Positions 19,548-27,895 of a DNA stretch of 64,000 nt are shown here, in pieces; position 1 is the first letter of the stretch; each line of letters opens with the position of its first letter. Origin of the DNA: Sphingoaurantiacus capsulatus (lineage in GTDB: Bacteria > Pseudomonadota > Alphaproteobacteria > Sphingomonadales > Sphingomonadaceae); the NCBI RefSeq assembly GCF_042648405.1, contig NZ_JBHRXV010000001.1, forward strand, positions 434,001-498,000, given 5' to 3'. The notes under the pieces are model-generated. The model was not told the DNA's origin, did not search any database, and saw nothing but the letters and a program-made list of their open reading frames with translations. Position numbers and translations under genes: made by a program.

Positions 19548-22010
19548 CTATTCCACCACCGCCGAATGCGCGACCGACTGCTTCCTTGGCAGCCGCACCG
19601 TCATCGTCGTGCCGCCTCCCACCCGTGATTCCAGCTCCACCTGCCCGCCGTGCAGTTCGACGAACTGGCGGACCAGCGCCAACCCGAGCCCCACGCCCTG
19701 CGGCCCGGCGTTGGAGCCTTTCCAGAAGCGGTCGAACACCAGCTCCTGCTCTTCCGGGGGGATGCCGACGCCGTTGTCGATCACCCGGATGGTAACGCCG
19801 CGCGCGTTGCCGGTGGCGGCCAGCTCGACATGGCCGCCGGGCGGGGTGAAGCGGATGGCGTTGGCGAGGAGGTTGTAGAGTGCCTGCTTCAGCCGCCGCT
19901 CGTCGCCCTCCACCGCGCCGGCCGTCTCGTCAACCGCGACGTGGAGCGCGAGGCCGCGGGTCTGCGCGGCATCCGACGCCATCGCCGCCACCGATTTCGC
20001 CAGCCCCTCGACGCCGACATTGCCCATGTCGAGCGCCAATTGCCCCGCCTCGGTGATCGCCAGATCGAGAATGTCGTCGATGAGCAATTGCAGCCGATCC
20101 GACGAGGTGACGATCGAGCCGACATATTCGGTCTGTCGCGGGTTCAATTCGCCGGCGTAGCCCGCCGCCAGCATCTCGCCGAAGCCGCTGATCGCGGTGA
20201 GCGGCGTGCGAAGCTCGTAGCTGATGTTGGCGACGAAGGCGGACTTCAGCCGGTCGGCGGCTTCCAGCGCCTCGTTGCGGTCGCGCAGCACCGTTTCGAT
20301 GCGCTGGCTGTCGCTGACGTCGAGATAGGTGAACAGCACATTGCCGTCGGGCAGCGGCACCGCGGCGAATTCGAGGATGCGGCCGTCGCGCAGGTCGATG
20401 CGGCCCGACCGCGCCTCGCGTCGGTCCGACGCGGTGGTCAGGTGGATGATATCGCGCACCTGCGCGTCGCGCGCCGGGTCGGACACCATGTGGCTGGTCG
20501 CGGTCTGCAGCTCGTCGATATGCGGCTTGCCGACGAGCAGCGCGCGGTCGATCGACCAGAGTTCGGCGAAGCGCTTGTTGGCGAGCTGCAGCCGCCCGTC
20601 GGCGCCGAACACTGCCACCGCCTCGTGCAGATTGTCGAGCGTCGCCTGCTGCACGCGGACCAGCGTGTCGCGCGAGGAGGCGAGCTTCAGCTGCTCGCTG
20701 CGGTCCTCGAACACCATGAGCAGCCCGCCGTCGGGATGCGGCTGCGCGATGACGCGGATCACGCTCGAATCCGGAAGCGCCCAGGTCTCCTCGACCGGCT
20801 CGACCGCATCGGTAAACCAGGCGCGGCGGGCGCGGCGCCATGACGGGAAGTCGCGCTGTTCGGGCAGCCGCCGCGCCTCGCGCATGCGCTCCAGCACCCG
20901 GTCGAACTCGGGCCGCTCCTCCAGCCACGCATGCTCGATGCGGAAGAGGTCGCCGAAAGCCTTGTTGTGGAAGGTCAGGCTGTGGTCGGCGGAGAAACGC
21001 ACGATGCCCGCCGACAGCCGGTCGAAGGTCTGGCGCTGCGCCCGGTCGAGCCGCTCGCGCTCCTCGCGCGACGCCGCCAGATCGCTGATGTCGATCGCGT
21101 AGCCGCCGACGCCGCCATCGGACAGCGGCACGTCGACGATGTGCAGCATCTTCCGCGCCTCGGCGATGATCGCCGGCTGCTCGCGCCGCTGCGGCTCGCC
21201 GCTGTCGCGCGCGCGCCTCGCGACGGGGTCGAGCGCGCTGTTCACCAGCTCGATGCCTTCCGACACCGCCATGTCGGCGCTCTCCGCCTGCACCGCCTCG
21301 ACGTAGGCCGCGTTGACATGGCGCAGGCGCAAATCGGGCGAGCGGCGCCAGATCGGATAGGGCGCCGCCTCGACGAGCGCGGTCATCGCCGCCAGCTCGG
21401 CGGCAAGCTGCTGCGTCTCGCGGCGCAGGGTCTCGACCTCGGCCTGCGTGTCGGTGGCGTCGGAGAACCAGATCACCACCCCTTGGTCGCCCGCCACCTC
21501 GAACGGCGCCGGGCGGCCGCGCGCGATCAGCACGCGGGCCGATCCATTGGCGCGCATCAGCCGGGTGAAGCCCGTGCCCGACACGGCGAGCGCCGAAATG
21601 TCGGTGCGCAGCGCGTCGAAATCCTCTTCCATCATGCCGCCGTCATGGCTCGGCGCGAGATCCTCGAAGCGGGTGACCTTGTGATCGACGTCGAGCCAGC
21701 CGCGCAGTACGTCCGAGCAAAAGGCGGCGCCGTCGCTGCCGACCACCAGATAGGCCCAGGGCGTCGTCGACAGCAGCCCGCGCAACCGCAGCCCCCAGGC
21801 ATGCGCGATGCGCGCCTGCGCCGAGGCGCGCGCGCCGCGGATGATCGCCCAGACGGCAAAGGCCAGCCAGGCGGCGGCGAGGATGGCGGTGGTCGAAACG
21901 CCGACGTCGCGGTCGGACAGATCGAAGGCGAGCGCAGCCGCGGGCGACGCGCTGGCGCCGGCGCCGATGGCGATCAGAAATGCGCGCGCGACGCTCACGG
22001 GCGGCACCAT
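19548..22010 (-). CDS. divL: DivL-type PAS histidine-kinase homologue with Tyr in the H-box
   Basis: The 820-residue protein has N-terminal hydrophobic segments, several PAS-like sensor blocks (around residues 70-590), a dimerisation helix and a C-terminal HATPase domain ('NLLANAIRFTPPGG', 'DNGVGIPPEE', 'GVGLGLALV'). The phospho-acceptor motif reads 'NISYELRTPLTAI': Tyr598 (codon TAC at 20219-20217) replaces the usual His. Caulobacter DivL has the same Tyr and acts as a pseudokinase that controls CckA-CtrA phosphosignalling and binds DivK. The setting next to tsaE, amgK and murU agrees with this orthology. The start is uncertain: ATG 22010 is used, and GTG 22052 would add 14 residues. Confidence 0.88.
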   Translation of the reverse strand: MVPPVSVARAFLIAIGAGASASPAAALAFDLSDRDVGVSTTAILAAAWLAFAVWAIIRGARASAQARIAHAWGLRLRGLLSTTPWAYLVVGSDGAAFCSDVLRGWLDVDHKVTRFEDLAPSHDGGMMEEDFDALRTDISALAVSGTGFTRLMRANGSARVLIARGRPAPFEVAGDQGVVIWFSDATDTQAEVETLRRETQQLAAELAAMTALVEAAPYPIWRRSPDLRLRHVNAAYVEAVQAESADMAVSEGIELVNSALDPVARRARDSGEPQRREQPAIIAEARKMLHIVDVPLSDGGVGGYAIDISDLAASREERERLDRAQRQTFDRLSAGIVRFSADHSLTFHNKAFGDLFRIEHAWLEERPEFDRVLERMREARRLPEQRDFPSWRRARRAWFTDAVEPVEETWALPDSSVIRVIAQPHPDGGLLMVFEDRSEQLKLASSRDTLVRVQQATLDNLHEAVAVFGADGRLQLANKRFAELWSIDRALLVGKPHIDELQTATSHMVSDPARDAQVRDIIHLTTASDRREARSGRIDLRDGRILEFAAVPLPDGNVLFTYLDVSDSQRIETVLRDRNEALEAADRLKSAFVANISYELRTPLTAISGFGEMLAAGYAGELNPRQTEYVGSIVTSSDRLQLLIDDILDLAITEAGQLALDMGNVGVEGLAKSVAAMASDAAQTRGLALHVAVDETAGAVEGDERRLKQALYNLLANAIRFTPPGGHVELAATGNARGVTIRVIDNGVGIPPEEQELVFDRFWKGSNAGPQGVGLGLALVRQFVELHGGQVELESRVGGGTTMTVRLPRKQSVAHSAVVE

Positions 22011-22082
22011 AGCCAACAGCAAGGAGGCCGCGCCACCCGCTTTGGGTGACACGGCCTCACTTAGTTCAGCGCAAGGCTGCGC

Positions 22083-23489
22083 TTAGTAGCGATAATGGTC
22101 CGGCTTGAACGGGCCCTGCTGGCTGACGCCGATGTAGCTGGCCTGCTTGTCGGTCAGCGTCGTCAGGTGCACGCCCAGCTTGGCGAGGTGCAGCGCCGCG
22201 ACCTTCTCGTCGAGGTGCTTCGGCAGGACATACACCTTGTTCTCGTAGCTTGAGGTGTTGGTCCACAGCTCGATCTGCGCGAGCACCTGGTTGGTGAAGC
22301 TCGCCGACATCACGAAGCTCGGGTGGCCGGTCGCGCAGGCGAGGTTCACCAGGCGGCCCTTCGCGAGCACGATCAGGCGCTTGCCGTCGGGGAAGATGAC
22401 CTCGTCGACCTGCGGCTTGACCTCGTCCCACTGATAATTGTTCAGCGCGGCGATCTGAATCTCGCTGTCGAAGTGGCCGATGTTGCAGACGATCGCCCGG
22501 TCCTTCATCGCACGCATGTGATCGAGCGTGATGACGTCCATGTTGCCGGTGGCGGTGACGAAGATGTCGGCGATCGGCGCCGCCTCTTCCATCGTCACGA
22601 CCTGATAGCCTTCCATCGCCGCCTGCAGCGCGCAGATCGGGTCGATCTCGGTGACCAGCACGCGGGCGCCCTGGCTGCGCATCGACGCCGCCGAGCCCTT
22701 GCCGACGTCGCCGAAACCGGCGACGACCGCGACCTTGCCCGACATCATGACGTCGGTGGCGCGCTTCAGGCCGTCGACCAGCGACTCCTTGCAGCCGTAG
22801 AGGTTGTCGAACTTCGACTTGGTGACGCTGTCGTTGACGTTGATCGCCGGGAACGGCAGCTCGCCGCGCTTGGCGATCTCATACAGGCGGTGAACGCCGG
22901 TGGTGGTCTCTTCCGAGACGCCCTTGATGGCCTTCATCGTCTTGGTGAGGAAGCCCGGCGACTGCGCGACGCGCTTCTTCAGCACCTTGAAGAACTCGAC
23001 CTCTTCCTCGTTCTCCGGCTCCTTGAGCGCGCGGCCGCCCTCGAGCTGTGCGCCGAGCAGGACGTACATCGTCGCGTCGCCGCCGTCGTCGAGGATCATG
23101 TTGCAGGTCTCGCCGTTCGGCCACTGGAAGATGGCGTCGGCGTATTCCCAATATTCCGCGAGGCTCTCGCCCTTGTAGGCGAACACCGGGATGCCGGCGG
23201 CGGCGATGGCGGCCGCGGCCTGGTCCTGCGTTGAGAAGATGTTGCACGACGCCCAGCGCACCTCGGCGCCGAGCGCGACCAGCGTCTCGATCAGCACGGC
23301 GGTCTGGATGGTCATGTGCAGCGACCCGGCGATACGCGCTCCTTTGAGCGGCTGCGACGCGCCGAACTCGGCACGGAGCGCCATCAGGCCCGGCATCTCG
23401 GTCTCGGCAATCGAGATCTCCTTACGGCCCCAGGCCGCGAGCGAGATGTCCTTCACATAATAGTCGTTGAACACGGGCTGCGTCGCCAC
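22083..23489 (-). CDS. ahcY: Adenosylhomocysteinase (S-adenosylhomocysteine hydrolase)
   Basis: AhcY splits S-adenosylhomocysteine into adenosine and homocysteine, keeping SAM-dependent methylation running. The 468-residue protein shows 'GSLHMTIQTAVLIETL' near residue 55, 'NVNDSVTKSKFDNLYGC' (active-site Lys/Asp), the NAD-binding 'VVAGFGDVGKGSAASM', and ends in the conserved Lys-x-Asp-x-Tyr-Arg-Tyr terminus (FKPDHYRY). It contains the ~40-residue insert typical of the long bacterial form. It is read toward divL. A palindrome 65 bp upstream (23554-23569) is a likely operator. Confidence 0.97.
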   Translation of the reverse strand: MATQPVFNDYYVKDISLAAWGRKEISIAETEMPGLMALRAEFGASQPLKGARIAGSLHMTIQTAVLIETLVALGAEVRWASCNIFSTQDQAAAAIAAAGIPVFAYKGESLAEYWEYADAIFQWPNGETCNMILDDGGDATMYVLLGAQLEGGRALKEPENEEEVEFFKVLKKRVAQSPGFLTKTMKAIKGVSEETTTGVHRLYEIAKRGELPFPAINVNDSVTKSKFDNLYGCKESLVDGLKRATDVMMSGKVAVVAGFGDVGKGSAASMRSQGARVLVTEIDPICALQAAMEGYQVVTMEEAAPIADIFVTATGNMDVITLDHMRAMKDRAIVCNIGHFDSEIQIAALNNYQWDEVKPQVDEVIFPDGKRLIVLAKGRLVNLACATGHPSFVMSASFTNQVLAQIELWTNTSSYENKVYVLPKHLDEKVAALHLAKLGVHLTTLTDKQASYIGVSQQGPFKPDHYRY

Positions 23490-23553
23490 GGTCGGCTCCT
23501 GTCAGAAATTCGGATGGCGCGCCCATAGCCGAGGGGCGGCGGCGAGGGCAAGC

Positions 23554-23569
23554 ATAAAGATATCTTTAT
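23554..23569. promoter_or_regulatory. Palindrome ATAAAGATATCTTTAT upstream of ahcY
   Basis: This is a perfect 16-bp palindrome 65 bp before the ahcY start, in an AT-rich patch. AT-rich palindromes with a central GATATC upstream of methyl-cycle genes are typical of ArsR-family regulators that sense SAH or SAM; assignment to such a regulator is inference. It also lies 20 bp beyond the stop of the NACHT-like gene. Confidence 0.5.
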
Positions 23570-23588
23570 ATGTTAAAGTGAACGACTT

Positions 23589-25625
23589 TCAGTTGTCTGC
23601 ATTAACTGCCTCGGCGATGAATTTGAGGGTCTTGTCGGGATAGTTGCTCGCCATTGTCGCTACATATGAGGAGCCCGCGACGGCAGCCAAGGCGTCGGCA
23701 TCCAACGTGTACATTGATCCGTCAGTCGACAGGATACCCGTAGCCAGCATGTGGTCGAGCACAGCTCGGCCAGTACCCTTGGTCATACGCTCATGCTCGA
23801 TCTTGCCGGCATACCGCTTGAGCGCTCCCTTTGAGTGAGACCTAAAAGCGATCACAAACTTGCGGAATCGGCGGAGCCCTTCATCGACTTTTGGATCCTG
23901 CGCTTTGGTCGGGTTGCTCCGGAAACTCGTCCACGGGTAGGCCTCTGCCCCTGCCCAGTTCACCGCCAGCTTCACATTACCGTTGAGCGTCGGCACGCTA
24001 GCGACCAGTGAGACCTCCGCGCTATCAGCTTGCAAAATGATCGCACCCTCTGAGATTCCGGGTGCATTTTCGGCGATGATACGCTCGGCATCGACCTCAA
24101 GGTTTCCGCACTGAATTGAGACCGGCGCTACAAGCATGGCCTCCCTCGCCCCGCCGATTTCTACTCGGGCTAATGGGGCTACGACCTCAACGTCTTCGAC
24201 ATGCGTACCAAGGCGCAGCACACCTGTTTGCTCAGTCCGAAATTGTAGGATTCGCATAGCTTCTTCGCCTGCGCGCTGGAGGTTGATCTCAACCTCTGCC
24301 TTGAGCTGTTCCGAATCTTCGGCAGCCTCGACGCCATCAATGCTGAGGCTCGCGCTGTCGCCGAGCGACAGCCGTGCACGAAGCGACGCGTAGACGAAGC
24401 CGACATGCTCCGGTGGGATGAAGGGCTTCTCCACCGCACCCAGATAAAATTCCGCAAGAAACGGATTAGCAGCCGCGCCCTTGGCCAATTCAGCCTGTGC
24501 CGCAGCGCCTCCCGTGTTGGGATTTTGCAAGGCGTGAGCCGTTACCACAGCCTCAAAGACAGCGGACGCCGCATTCCTGCCACCATCTAGGAAGGGATGA
24601 TCCGGAACCCACGTCTCCAACGCGTTCGAATAGGTTTGAACATCCTTGGCGCTCATTGCGGGGATTACTGGAGGTACGCGCCCATAAACGCGGGCGACCA
24701 GCCGTTCCATTTGCTCACCCGGCTGGTACAGGCTCTGGCGCAAATTGGTGTCTTCAAACACCATCGAGTGCAGCTTGGCCTGCTCGCGCTCAAGAATGGC
24801 CTCAATGATTGTTTTCAACGTTACTGGCTGCTCGCCACGCGAAACTTGCGACAGGAGAGCATTGGGATTGCCGACGACGGCCACACGGTTTGCAACCGCC
24901 TCAAGCACCGGCGCATACCCTGCGAACCGGTCCCCATCATTGGTTGTGTCCTTACGTAGACCGTCGAGCAAAGCTTCGATTGCCCGACGACCTGCGTCCG
25001 CGAAAGCATAGTCGGGCTTCGCAGCAGCCAAGCGGGCGAAGGCGAAATCAACGGCCGCTTCGGGAGGGTAATAGCCGATCTCCAACACGGCGACGGGGAC
25101 GCTGCTCGCAACGTTCAGCCAAGCATCTTGGACAGCGCCTGTGCGGCCGAAGAGCACGGTGGGCGTCGAGCGCCCCGCGCATAATTGCGCGACGTCTTTC
25201 AGGAAGGCCTCGAAGCCTTCTTTTGTAACCTTCAGACGCGCCTCGTCCAAACCGTCAATCAGGAGCGCCGCGGCGTCCGCCCGCCATGCGTCGAGTACGC
25301 CAGATTTGAGGAGCCCCCCCGATAGCGTGTAGCCCCCTACAGGATCGGCCTTAGCCAGATCAACGTAGACTGCGCCTGTCTGAGACGCGATCTGCCTCGC
25401 AAGCGTCGACTTCCCGACAGCCCCGGCGGCCGAAACCAGTATTAGGGGACTATTCCAAGGGTCCACATCTTCGCCGAAGGCTTCACTTTGAGTGAGAGGC
25501 GCCTCGACAAATGTGTCCAATGGCGGGACTTCGGTTTCCCAACCGGCTAGCGGTGTGGCGCTGATTGGCTTCTGCGTCGGGAGCCGAGCGCGCCAGAATT
25601 CCTCCGTGGTGTAGTTCAGCGCCAA
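23589..25625 (-). CDS. NACHT/STAND-like P-loop ATPase, orphan, possible defence gene
   Basis: The 678-residue protein starts at TTG 25625 behind GAGG, with no better start before the upstream stop. Residues 60-75 hold Walker A ('VSAAGAVGKSTLARQ'). Residues 119-130 hold 'AALLIDGLDEAR', the Walker B variant with Gly and a second acidic pair that marks NACHT and related signal-transduction ATPases. A helical middle part follows (about 150-400), then a beta-rich, repeat-like section (about 440-570: 'VLRLGTHVEDVEVVAPLARV'), then a possible winged-helix end. No transmembrane helix or nuclease motif is evident. Base composition is clearly lower in GC than both flanks and codon use is less biased, suggesting transfer. 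Bacterial NACHT proteins include antiphage sensors. That role here is inferred, and the effector and sensor domains are not recognised. Confidence 0.65.
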   Translation of the reverse strand: MALNYTTEEFWRARLPTQKPISATPLAGWETEVPPLDTFVEAPLTQSEAFGEDVDPWNSPLILVSAAGAVGKSTLARQIASQTGAVYVDLAKADPVGGYTLSGGLLKSGVLDAWRADAAALLIDGLDEARLKVTKEGFEAFLKDVAQLCAGRSTPTVLFGRTGAVQDAWLNVASSVPVAVLEIGYYPPEAAVDFAFARLAAAKPDYAFADAGRRAIEALLDGLRKDTTNDGDRFAGYAPVLEAVANRVAVVGNPNALLSQVSRGEQPVTLKTIIEAILEREQAKLHSMVFEDTNLRQSLYQPGEQMERLVARVYGRVPPVIPAMSAKDVQTYSNALETWVPDHPFLDGGRNAASAVFEAVVTAHALQNPNTGGAAAQAELAKGAAANPFLAEFYLGAVEKPFIPPEHVGFVYASLRARLSLGDSASLSIDGVEAAEDSEQLKAEVEINLQRAGEEAMRILQFRTEQTGVLRLGTHVEDVEVVAPLARVEIGGAREAMLVAPVSIQCGNLEVDAERIIAENAPGISEGAIILQADSAEVSLVASVPTLNGNVKLAVNWAGAEAYPWTSFRSNPTKAQDPKVDEGLRRFRKFVIAFRSHSKGALKRYAGKIEHERMTKGTGRAVLDHMLATGILSTDGSMYTLDADALAAVAGSSYVATMASNYPDKTLKFIAEAVNADN

Positions 25626-25668
25626 GATCGCCTCGCGGGTAAGAAGGGCCAGCCCGCACGGTTGAACA

Positions 25669-25717
25669 TTAACCCGGTGCGGTCAATTGCCCCGCAGCAC
25701 GATTCACACCGGGTTAA
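25669..25717. promoter_or_regulatory. 11-bp inverted repeat upstream of the NACHT-like gene
   Basis: TTAACCCGGTG (25669-25679) and CACCGGGTTAA (25707-25717) are exact complements separated by 27 bp. They sit between the NACHT-like gene start and the stop of the HTH-DUF4019 gene. The spacing suits a pair of repressor half-sites or a looped operator. No T-tract follows, so a terminator is less likely. Confidence 0.45.
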
Positions 25718-25735
25718 ATGCGGCCTAAAGAACCC

Positions 25736-26518
25736 TCAGCTAATAATCACCGCCGCCACCCGCCACGCGCCGTTCTCGCGGCTCAGCGTCACCGTCTCGA
25801 TCGCGTCCGGCTTGCCGGCGAAGCTGGTCCGGAACTTGACCACGTCATAGCCGTCGGGCGGGGCCGGGAAATTGTCCTGGCTGAGGAAGGTGCGCGAGGT
25901 GGCGGCGCCGAGCGGCTTGCGGACTTTTTCCGAGACCGAGGTCCAGAGCTGCAGGCTGTTCTGCTCGCGGAACTGCTTGCCGGTGTACTGGTAGCTTTCA
26001 TCCCAGCGGCTCTCGTCGAGCAGCGTGAGGAACTGCCGCGCGGTGGTGGCGGCTTCCGAGGTGGCGGCGGCGGTTGCGCCCGCGTCGCCCGCCGCGCTTT
26101 GCGGGGCGAGGTCCGCGGCGAACATCAGGGCCGTCAGGCCGACAACAAGCATCATGAGAAACCCTCCGATGATCAGGGGCCGGCGGGTGGGCCGCCGCAC
26201 GCCGCCAACCGGCAGCGCGCCCTCCTGATCGGTCGGCGGGGCGGCGAAATCTTCCCCGATTTCGTTGGGTACAGATAATTGGGGGATCGCGCCCGCCGCC
26301 CCGTTGCCCTCGGTCTGCAGCAGCAGGCGGGCGGCCTCGCGGCTGCTCGACACCGCCATCTTGCGCCGCGCCTCGCGCAGCCGCTCGTTGATGGTGTGGA
26401 CGGAAAGGCCGAGGCTGCGCGCGCTCGATTTGGCGTCGTGGCCGTGCGCGATCAGGCGAAGGGTCTGCTTCTCCTTATCGGTCAGCGCCCGATAGCCGTC
26501 GTTCACCTGCACGCTCAT
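25736..26518 (-). CDS. Membrane-anchored LuxR-type regulator with C-terminal DUF4019 domain
   Basis: The 260-residue protein has a LuxR/FixJ-type helix-turn-helix at residues 9-60 ('LTDKEKQTLRLIAHGHDAKS', 'LGLSVHTINERLREARRKM'), a linker, one transmembrane helix near 114-135 ('IIGGFLMMLVVGLTALMFAA') and an exported domain of about 110 residues ('FLTLLDESRWDESYQYTGKQ') that matches DUF4019. The order implies a one-component regulator that senses something in the periplasm while the DNA-binding domain stays in the cytoplasm. This architecture recurs in sphingomonads, with target and signal unknown. Possible targets are the flanking genes. Confidence 0.78.
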   Translation of the reverse strand: MSVQVNDGYRALTDKEKQTLRLIAHGHDAKSSARSLGLSVHTINERLREARRKMAVSSSREAARLLLQTEGNGAAGAIPQLSVPNEIGEDFAAPPTDQEGALPVGGVRRPTRRPLIIGGFLMMLVVGLTALMFAADLAPQSAAGDAGATAAATSEAATTARQFLTLLDESRWDESYQYTGKQFREQNSLQLWTSVSEKVRKPLGAATSRTFLSQDNFPAPPDGYDVVKFRTSFAGKPDAIETVTLSRENGAWRVAAVIIS

Positions 26519-26580
26519 ACCCCTGCCGACCTACGCCGGTCGCCAGGGGCTCGCCACCCCGAAAAATTCGTATGTCCGCC

Positions 26581-26676
26581 CTAGAGAAGGACGGCCGCCG
26601 CCGCGGGGGCGGCAACGGTGGCAAGCGCGAGCGCGACGGCGCTGGCGGCGACGATCCAGTTGATGCTGCGCGTCAT
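26581..26676 (-). CDS. 31-residue hydrophobic peptide
   Basis: ATG at 26676 follows a good GGGAGAG site and opens MTRSINWIVAASAVALALAT, then an Ala/Val stretch ending AVLL, for 31 residues in all. It is one transmembrane or signal-like helix with a short basic head. Being so short it would escape routine annotation. The ribosome-binding site and the position between two minus-strand genes support expression, but composition alone could give such a frame by chance. Confidence 0.5.
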   Translation of the reverse strand: MTRSINWIVAASAVALALATVAAPAAAAVLL

Positions 26677-26755
26677 CTTGGCTCTCCCGGGCACTGTCGC
26701 CCGAGGCCACTCTGAGCCCCGCCCGTTGAAAGAAGTCTTACCGCCTAAGGTTAAT

Positions 26756-27319
26756 TCAGGCGTTACCCGAAGTGGCGGAGAGCTGCCCGACATCGACGCC
26801 GAGCGTCGCGAAGGCCTGCGGCCAGCGCTCCTCGATCGGCGTGTCGAACACCAGGTTCGCCGGCACCTGCGCGGTCAGCCAGCCGTGGCGGGTCAGCTCG
26901 GCGTCGAGCTGCCCTTCGCCCCAGCCGCTGTAGCCGAGCGCGAGCAGCCATTTCGACGGCCCCTTGCCAGCGGCGATGTCCTTCAGGATGTCGAGCGTCG
27001 CGGTCAGCGCCCAGGCGTTCGCCACCTGCAACGTCCCTTGCCCGCCATAGTCGAGCGAGTGCAGCACGAACCCGCGCCCGGGCTCGACGGGGCCGCCGGC
27101 GAATACCGGCAGATCCTCGGGCAGGTCGAGCGGGTCGACGTCGAGCTGCTCCATCACCTCGCGCACCGTCAGCCCGTCGTAGATGTGGTTGACGACGAGG
27201 CCCAAGGCGCCGTTCTCGTCATGCATGCACATGGCGATCGCGGCGTGATCGAAGCGATCGTCACCCATGCCGGGCATGGCCAGCAGCAATTGTCCGACGA
27301 GGAAGCGCGGTTCGTCCAT
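26756..27319 (-). CDS. yqgE: YqgE/AlgH family protein
   Basis: The 187-residue protein matches YqgE/AlgH: 'FLVGQLLLAMPGMGDDRFDHA', 'GALGLVVNHIYDGLTVREVM', 'PVFAGGPVEPGRGFVLHS' and 'LALGYSGWGEGQLDAEL' are the family blocks in order. ATG 27319 is chosen because the upstream open frame only reads the antisense of the peroxiredoxin gene. The molecular role is not settled; older work linked AlgH to alginate regulation. It is divergent from the peroxiredoxin gene with 88 bp between, which must hold both promoters. Confidence 0.93.
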   Translation of the reverse strand: MDEPRFLVGQLLLAMPGMGDDRFDHAAIAMCMHDENGALGLVVNHIYDGLTVREVMEQLDVDPLDLPEDLPVFAGGPVEPGRGFVLHSLDYGGQGTLQVANAWALTATLDILKDIAAGKGPSKWLLALGYSGWGEGQLDAELTRHGWLTAQVPANLVFDTPIEERWPQAFATLGVDVGQLSATSGNA

Positions 27320-27407
27320 CGGGAGCGAATATGGCGGCGGCGACGCTGGACGGCTAGAGCGAGCGTGCTTAGATGCGATCAAACGCCACCCTTCCAAGGA
27401 GAGCCCC

Positions 27408-27893
27408 ATGACGATCAAAGTCGGTGACAGCCTGCCGTCGGCCACGCTCATCAAGATGACCGAGGAGGGGCCGCGCCCCGTCACCACCGAGGAGCTGTTC
27501 GGCGGCCGCACCGTCGCGCTGTTCGCCGTGCCGGGCGCCTTCACGCCGACCTGCTCGGCGAAGCACCTGCCGGGCTTCGTCGACAATTCGGGCGCCATCA
27601 AGGGCCGCGGCGTCGACGAGATCGTCGGCATTTCGGTGAACGACCCGTTCGTGATGGGCGCCTGGGGCAAGGCCTCGAACGTCGGCGACACCATCACGCT
27701 TCTCTCGGACGGCAATGCCGATTTCGTGAAGGCGCTGGGCCTGTCGATGGACGGGTCGAAGTTCGGCATGGGCACGCGCAGCCAGCGCTTCTCGATGCTG
27801 GTGAAGGACGGCAAGGTCGCGCAGCTCAACGTCGAGGAGCCCGGCGCGTTCAAGGTGTCGAGCGCCGAGCATATGATCGAGCAGCTCGGCTGA
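27408..27893 (+). CDS. Peroxiredoxin of the Prx5 type
   Basis: The ATG at 27408 follows AAGGAGAG. The 161-residue enzyme has the peroxidatic motif 'VPGAFTPTCSAKHLPG' with Cys49, the Thr two before it and the later Arg ('GTRSQRFSML'). It reduces hydrogen and alkyl peroxides, taking electrons from glutathione/glutaredoxin or thioredoxin. Only one Cys is visible, so it is a one-Cys or Prx5/hybrid form. A GNAT gene starts 2 bp after the stop, suggesting one transcript. Confidence 0.93.
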   Translation: MTIKVGDSLPSATLIKMTEEGPRPVTTEELFGGRTVALFAVPGAFTPTCSAKHLPGFVDNSGAIKGRGVDEIVGISVNDPFVMGAWGKASNVGDTITLLSDGNADFVKALGLSMDGSKFGMGTRSQRFSMLVKDGKVAQLNVEEPGAFKVSSAEHMIEQLG

Positions 27894-27895
27894 AC

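Noticed and set aside
22068..22083. AGCGCA/TGCGCT hairpin as an ahcY terminator
   Set aside because: The stem is only 6 bp, overlaps the stop codon and has no T-run after it.
23490..23588. SAH or SAM riboswitch upstream of ahcY
   Set aside because: I could not see the conserved stems of these riboswitches; an AT-rich palindrome is the only marked feature.
23570..25735. Integrative element with attachment sites around the NACHT-like gene
   Set aside because: No integrase, transposase, tRNA target or matching direct repeats at both ends were found; only a change in base composition and an inverted repeat on one side.
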